42,556 nt of DNA from Desulfobulbus propionicus (GTDB lineage Bacteria > Desulfobacterota > Dissulfuribacteria > Dissulfuribacterales > DYOW01): NCBI GenBank assembly GCA_020720325.1, contig DYOW01000008.1, positions 1 to 42,556 of the forward strand, read 5' to 3'. The first letter of the stretch is position 1, and each line of letters begins with the position of its first letter. The notes beneath the pieces are model-generated. The model had not been told where the DNA came from and ran no database searches. It worked only from the letters and a program-made list of their open reading frames with translations. Both the position numbers and the translations under genes were made by a program. Below are positions 40,895 through 42,556 of this stretch, piece by piece.

Positions 40895-41065
40895 ATGGAA
40901 TATTTAATATATTTATTTTTATTTCTTTTTATCTGGTATGGCTTAAACCGCTGGATACTTCCCAAATTTGGGGTATCCACCTGAATGACACAGTCTTGCG
41001 CTACAGGCTGTAGCGCTGAGGATAAGGATGTTAATTCCGATGAAAAAAACAAAAAACCAGAATAA
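40895..41065 (+). CDS. Putative 56-residue selenoprotein (in-frame TGA read as Sec), membrane anchored
   Basis: ATG 40895, 8 nt after GGAG, opens a frame of 29 codons: MEYLIYLFLFLFIWYGLNRW, then ILPKFGVST, one membrane helix and a short tail. TGA at 40982-40984 follows. The same frame continues without interruption for 26 codons, MTQSCATGCSAEDKD and a charged end, to TAA at 41063. Read through, Sec would be residue 30, followed by cysteines at 35 and 39. A GC-rich hairpin lies about 21 nt after the TGA. It ends the Flx-like operon, 2 nt after the flavoprotein. No selA, selB or selC is in the window. If the TGA is a plain stop, this is two tiny ORFs. Confidence 0.6.
40994..41019 (+). promoter_or_regulatory. 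Candidate bacterial SECIS hairpin
   Basis: GCGCTACA (40998-41005) pairs perfectly with TGTAGCGC (41009-41016) around a GGC loop. A lower T-A/C-G extension at 40994-40995 with 41018-41019 leaves unpaired Ts between. The loop starts 21 nt after the TGA and has G at its first positions, as required in bacterial SECIS models that I recall. No T run follows, so it is not a rho-independent terminator. Confidence 0.55.
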
Positions 41066-41244
41066 TACGGATAAAAAATAAGAAAACCAAAATTTGTTTA
41101 AGGTAAATTCTTGATAAAAAGTTTCCCTTAAAATACAAAATGTTAAGATTTTGGTGAAAGATTTTAGAAAAACCCTCTGATGGTTCATGAATAACGCAAG
41201 AATTACTTAAAAAAATTGAAATTTCAAAAAAATGGAGGCTTGGT

Positions 41245-42507
41245 ATGAGGGATACAATTGCTATAGTACTGGCCGGGGGTGTAGGCAGTAGATTAAATAT
41301 GTTGGTAAAGCACAGGGCAAAACCAGCAGTGCCTTTTGGGGGCATCTACAGGATTATAGATTTCGCCCTTTCAAATGCCATGAATTCTGGGATTAACCGC
41401 GTTGCGGTTCTTACACAATACAAACCTCTTTCCCTTATGAGACATATTGGTTCAGGCGCAGCATGGGATTTTACCGGCAGAACCAGGGGAATTGAGATAC
41501 TTCCCCCAAGAACTGGTGAAAAAGACTCTGACTGGTACAAGGGCACCGCAGATGCAGTGAGGCAAAATCTCGACTTTATTCAGGAACATGAATCAAAAAA
41601 TGTCCTTATCCTTTCAGGGGATCATGTTTATTATATGGACTATAAAGACATGGTAAAAAATCACAGAAAATCCGGCGCCAAAGTAACGGTTGCAATGATG
41701 CCTATGCCCTGGGAGCAGACAAGCCAGTTTGGCATTGGAATAATTGATGACAGCAACAGGGTTATTGACTGGGAGGAAAAACCCAAAACCGCCCGCTCAA
41801 ACCTGGCATCAATGGGAATTTATGTATTCGACACGGATTATCTTGTTTCATCATTACAAGCCACCAAAGATGAAGATTTCGGACATCACATCCTTCCAAT
41901 GACCATGAAAGATAAGGAACTAAACTGCTACAGATTTAACGGTTACTGGCGTGATGTGGGCACAGTTCAGAGTTTTTTTGAATCAAATATGGATATACTT
42001 GATCCTTCAAAAGGTTTAAACCCGCAGGCATGGGGAACATGCACAAACGTTGAATACAGAGCGCCTTTTGACAGGGCTCCAGCAAATATATTATCCGGCT
42101 CTGACGTGACAAATTCATCCATTGCAAGGGGCTGTGTAATAAAAGGAATAGTGGAAAACTCCATTCTTTCCCCGGGTGTTGTTGTTGAAAAGGGCGCAAG
42201 GGTTTCCAATTCAATCCTTATGCATGATGTTTATGTCAATTCAGGCACAATTATTAATAATACCATTATAGACAAAAAGGTTATAATAGGGAAAAACTGC
42301 AATATAGGAAAAGGGGATAAATCCATTATAAACAGCAGATATCCCAAACACTTAAATACCGGACTAACCATGATAGGAAAGGGCGCTGTGGTCACTGACA
42401 ATAAAAATATAGGCACAAACGTCGTTGTTATGCCGTATGTTGGCGAAAATGACTGGCTGGATATTATGGAGCTTAATGATGGAATGACACTGGGTTTTAC
42501 AGAATAA
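41245..42507 (+). CDS. glgC: Glucose-1-phosphate adenylyltransferase (ADP-glucose pyrophosphorylase)
   Basis: This 420-residue enzyme makes ADP-glucose for glycogen. The N-terminal nucleotidyltransferase block reads VLAGGVGSRL, then HRAKPAVPFGG and RIIDFALSN. YRFNGYWRDVGTVQSFFE is the sugar-phosphate site. From about 300 the left-handed beta-helix (hexapeptide repeats such as VVVEKGARVSNSIL) begins. The usual arginine in GG(R)G(S/T)R is valine (V13). The ATG follows ATGGAGG at good spacing. No glgA or glgB is seen before the window ends. Confidence 0.96.
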   Translation: MRDTIAIVLAGGVGSRLNMLVKHRAKPAVPFGGIYRIIDFALSNAMNSGINRVAVLTQYKPLSLMRHIGSGAAWDFTGRTRGIEILPPRTGEKDSDWYKGTADAVRQNLDFIQEHESKNVLILSGDHVYYMDYKDMVKNHRKSGAKVTVAMMPMPWEQTSQFGIGIIDDSNRVIDWEEKPKTARSNLASMGIYVFDTDYLVSSLQATKDEDFGHHILPMTMKDKELNCYRFNGYWRDVGTVQSFFESNMDILDPSKGLNPQAWGTCTNVEYRAPFDRAPANILSGSDVTNSSIARGCVIKGIVENSILSPGVVVEKGARVSNSILMHDVYVNSGTIINNTIIDKKVIIGKNCNIGKGDKSIINSRYPKHLNTGLTMIGKGAVVTDNKNIGTNVVVMPYVGENDWLDIMELNDGMTLGFTE

Positions 42508-42556
42508 AAATAAAAAAATATAACGAGATCTCTTAAAATATCCGATATTATTTTAA

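Noticed and set aside
40998-41016. The strong hairpin as a rho-independent terminator of the Flx-like operon
   Set aside because: It is followed by TGAGGATAAGG with no T run, and it lies inside a frame that stays open for 16 more codons.
1-42556. CRISPR array, rRNA genes, prophage or insertion sequence with transposase
   Set aside because: I found no regularly spaced repeats, no rRNA signature and no transposase or integrase frame. Only short palindromic repeats are present.

Overview
The window is chromosomal DNA from an AT-rich bacterium (roughly one third G+C by eye). Its genes are densely packed, both strands are used, and several starts are TTG or GTG. The gene set points to an anaerobic, Desulfobacterota (Deltaproteobacteria)-like or neighbouring candidate lineage. 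It includes a Flx/Asr-type iron-sulfur and flavoprotein operon, a tilS-ftsH-folP-cdaA-cdaR-glmM operon, an Aquifex-type aconitase, an IHF/HU protein and LspA. I cannot fix the lineage more precisely from this sequence alone.

Region 1 (1-12000). The left edge holds a gene tail and a fragment of a RhuM-family protein. These are followed by a KefB/C-type antiporter, tRNA-Phe, a lipoprotein, an unknown gene and aroB. Next come two tandem Uma2-type genes that share an identical 187-bp tract, and a large orphan pseudopilin built of Ig-like and four-cysteine repeats. A hicBA toxin-antitoxin pair follows, inserted between typA and a displaced copy of the typA 3' end. Two 66-68 bp palindromic repeats lie on either side of typA.

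Region 2 (12000-19600). This holds aconitase, a nucleosidase overlapping a spore-photoproduct-lyase-like radical SAM gene, a small secreted protein with four CX3C motifs, and a carboxymuconolactone-decarboxylase-like gene. On the minus strand is a polyamine operon (XRE-cupin regulator, speD, speB) ending in a tRNA-dihydrouridine synthase. Its upstream region carries a dyad and a 17-bp direct repeat.

Region 3 (19600-24720). A compact four-gene minus-strand cluster encodes a GrpE-like small protein, a divergent 825-aa Hsp70, a J-domain-like protein without HPD, and a membrane-anchored Sel1-repeat protein. I read this as a dedicated second chaperone system.

Region 4 (24770-37120, minus strand). 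First comes the operon for cell-wall precursor, c-di-AMP, folate, FtsH and TilS functions, with a SlyD-like isomerase at its head. Next is an operon with a KptA-like protein that has lost its catalytic residues, an M48 protease with TPRs, and lspA. ftsY closes the region.

Region 5 (37230-42556, plus strand). IHF/HU and a DUF202 protein precede a FlxB/FlxC/FlxA-like operon. Directly after it lies the most striking feature. A 29-codon membrane-segment ORF with a good ribosome site reads in frame through a TGA into 26 more codons containing CX3C. A strong GC-rich hairpin lies about 21 nt after the TGA, where a bacterial SECIS is expected. I propose a 56-residue selenoprotein. glgC ends the window.
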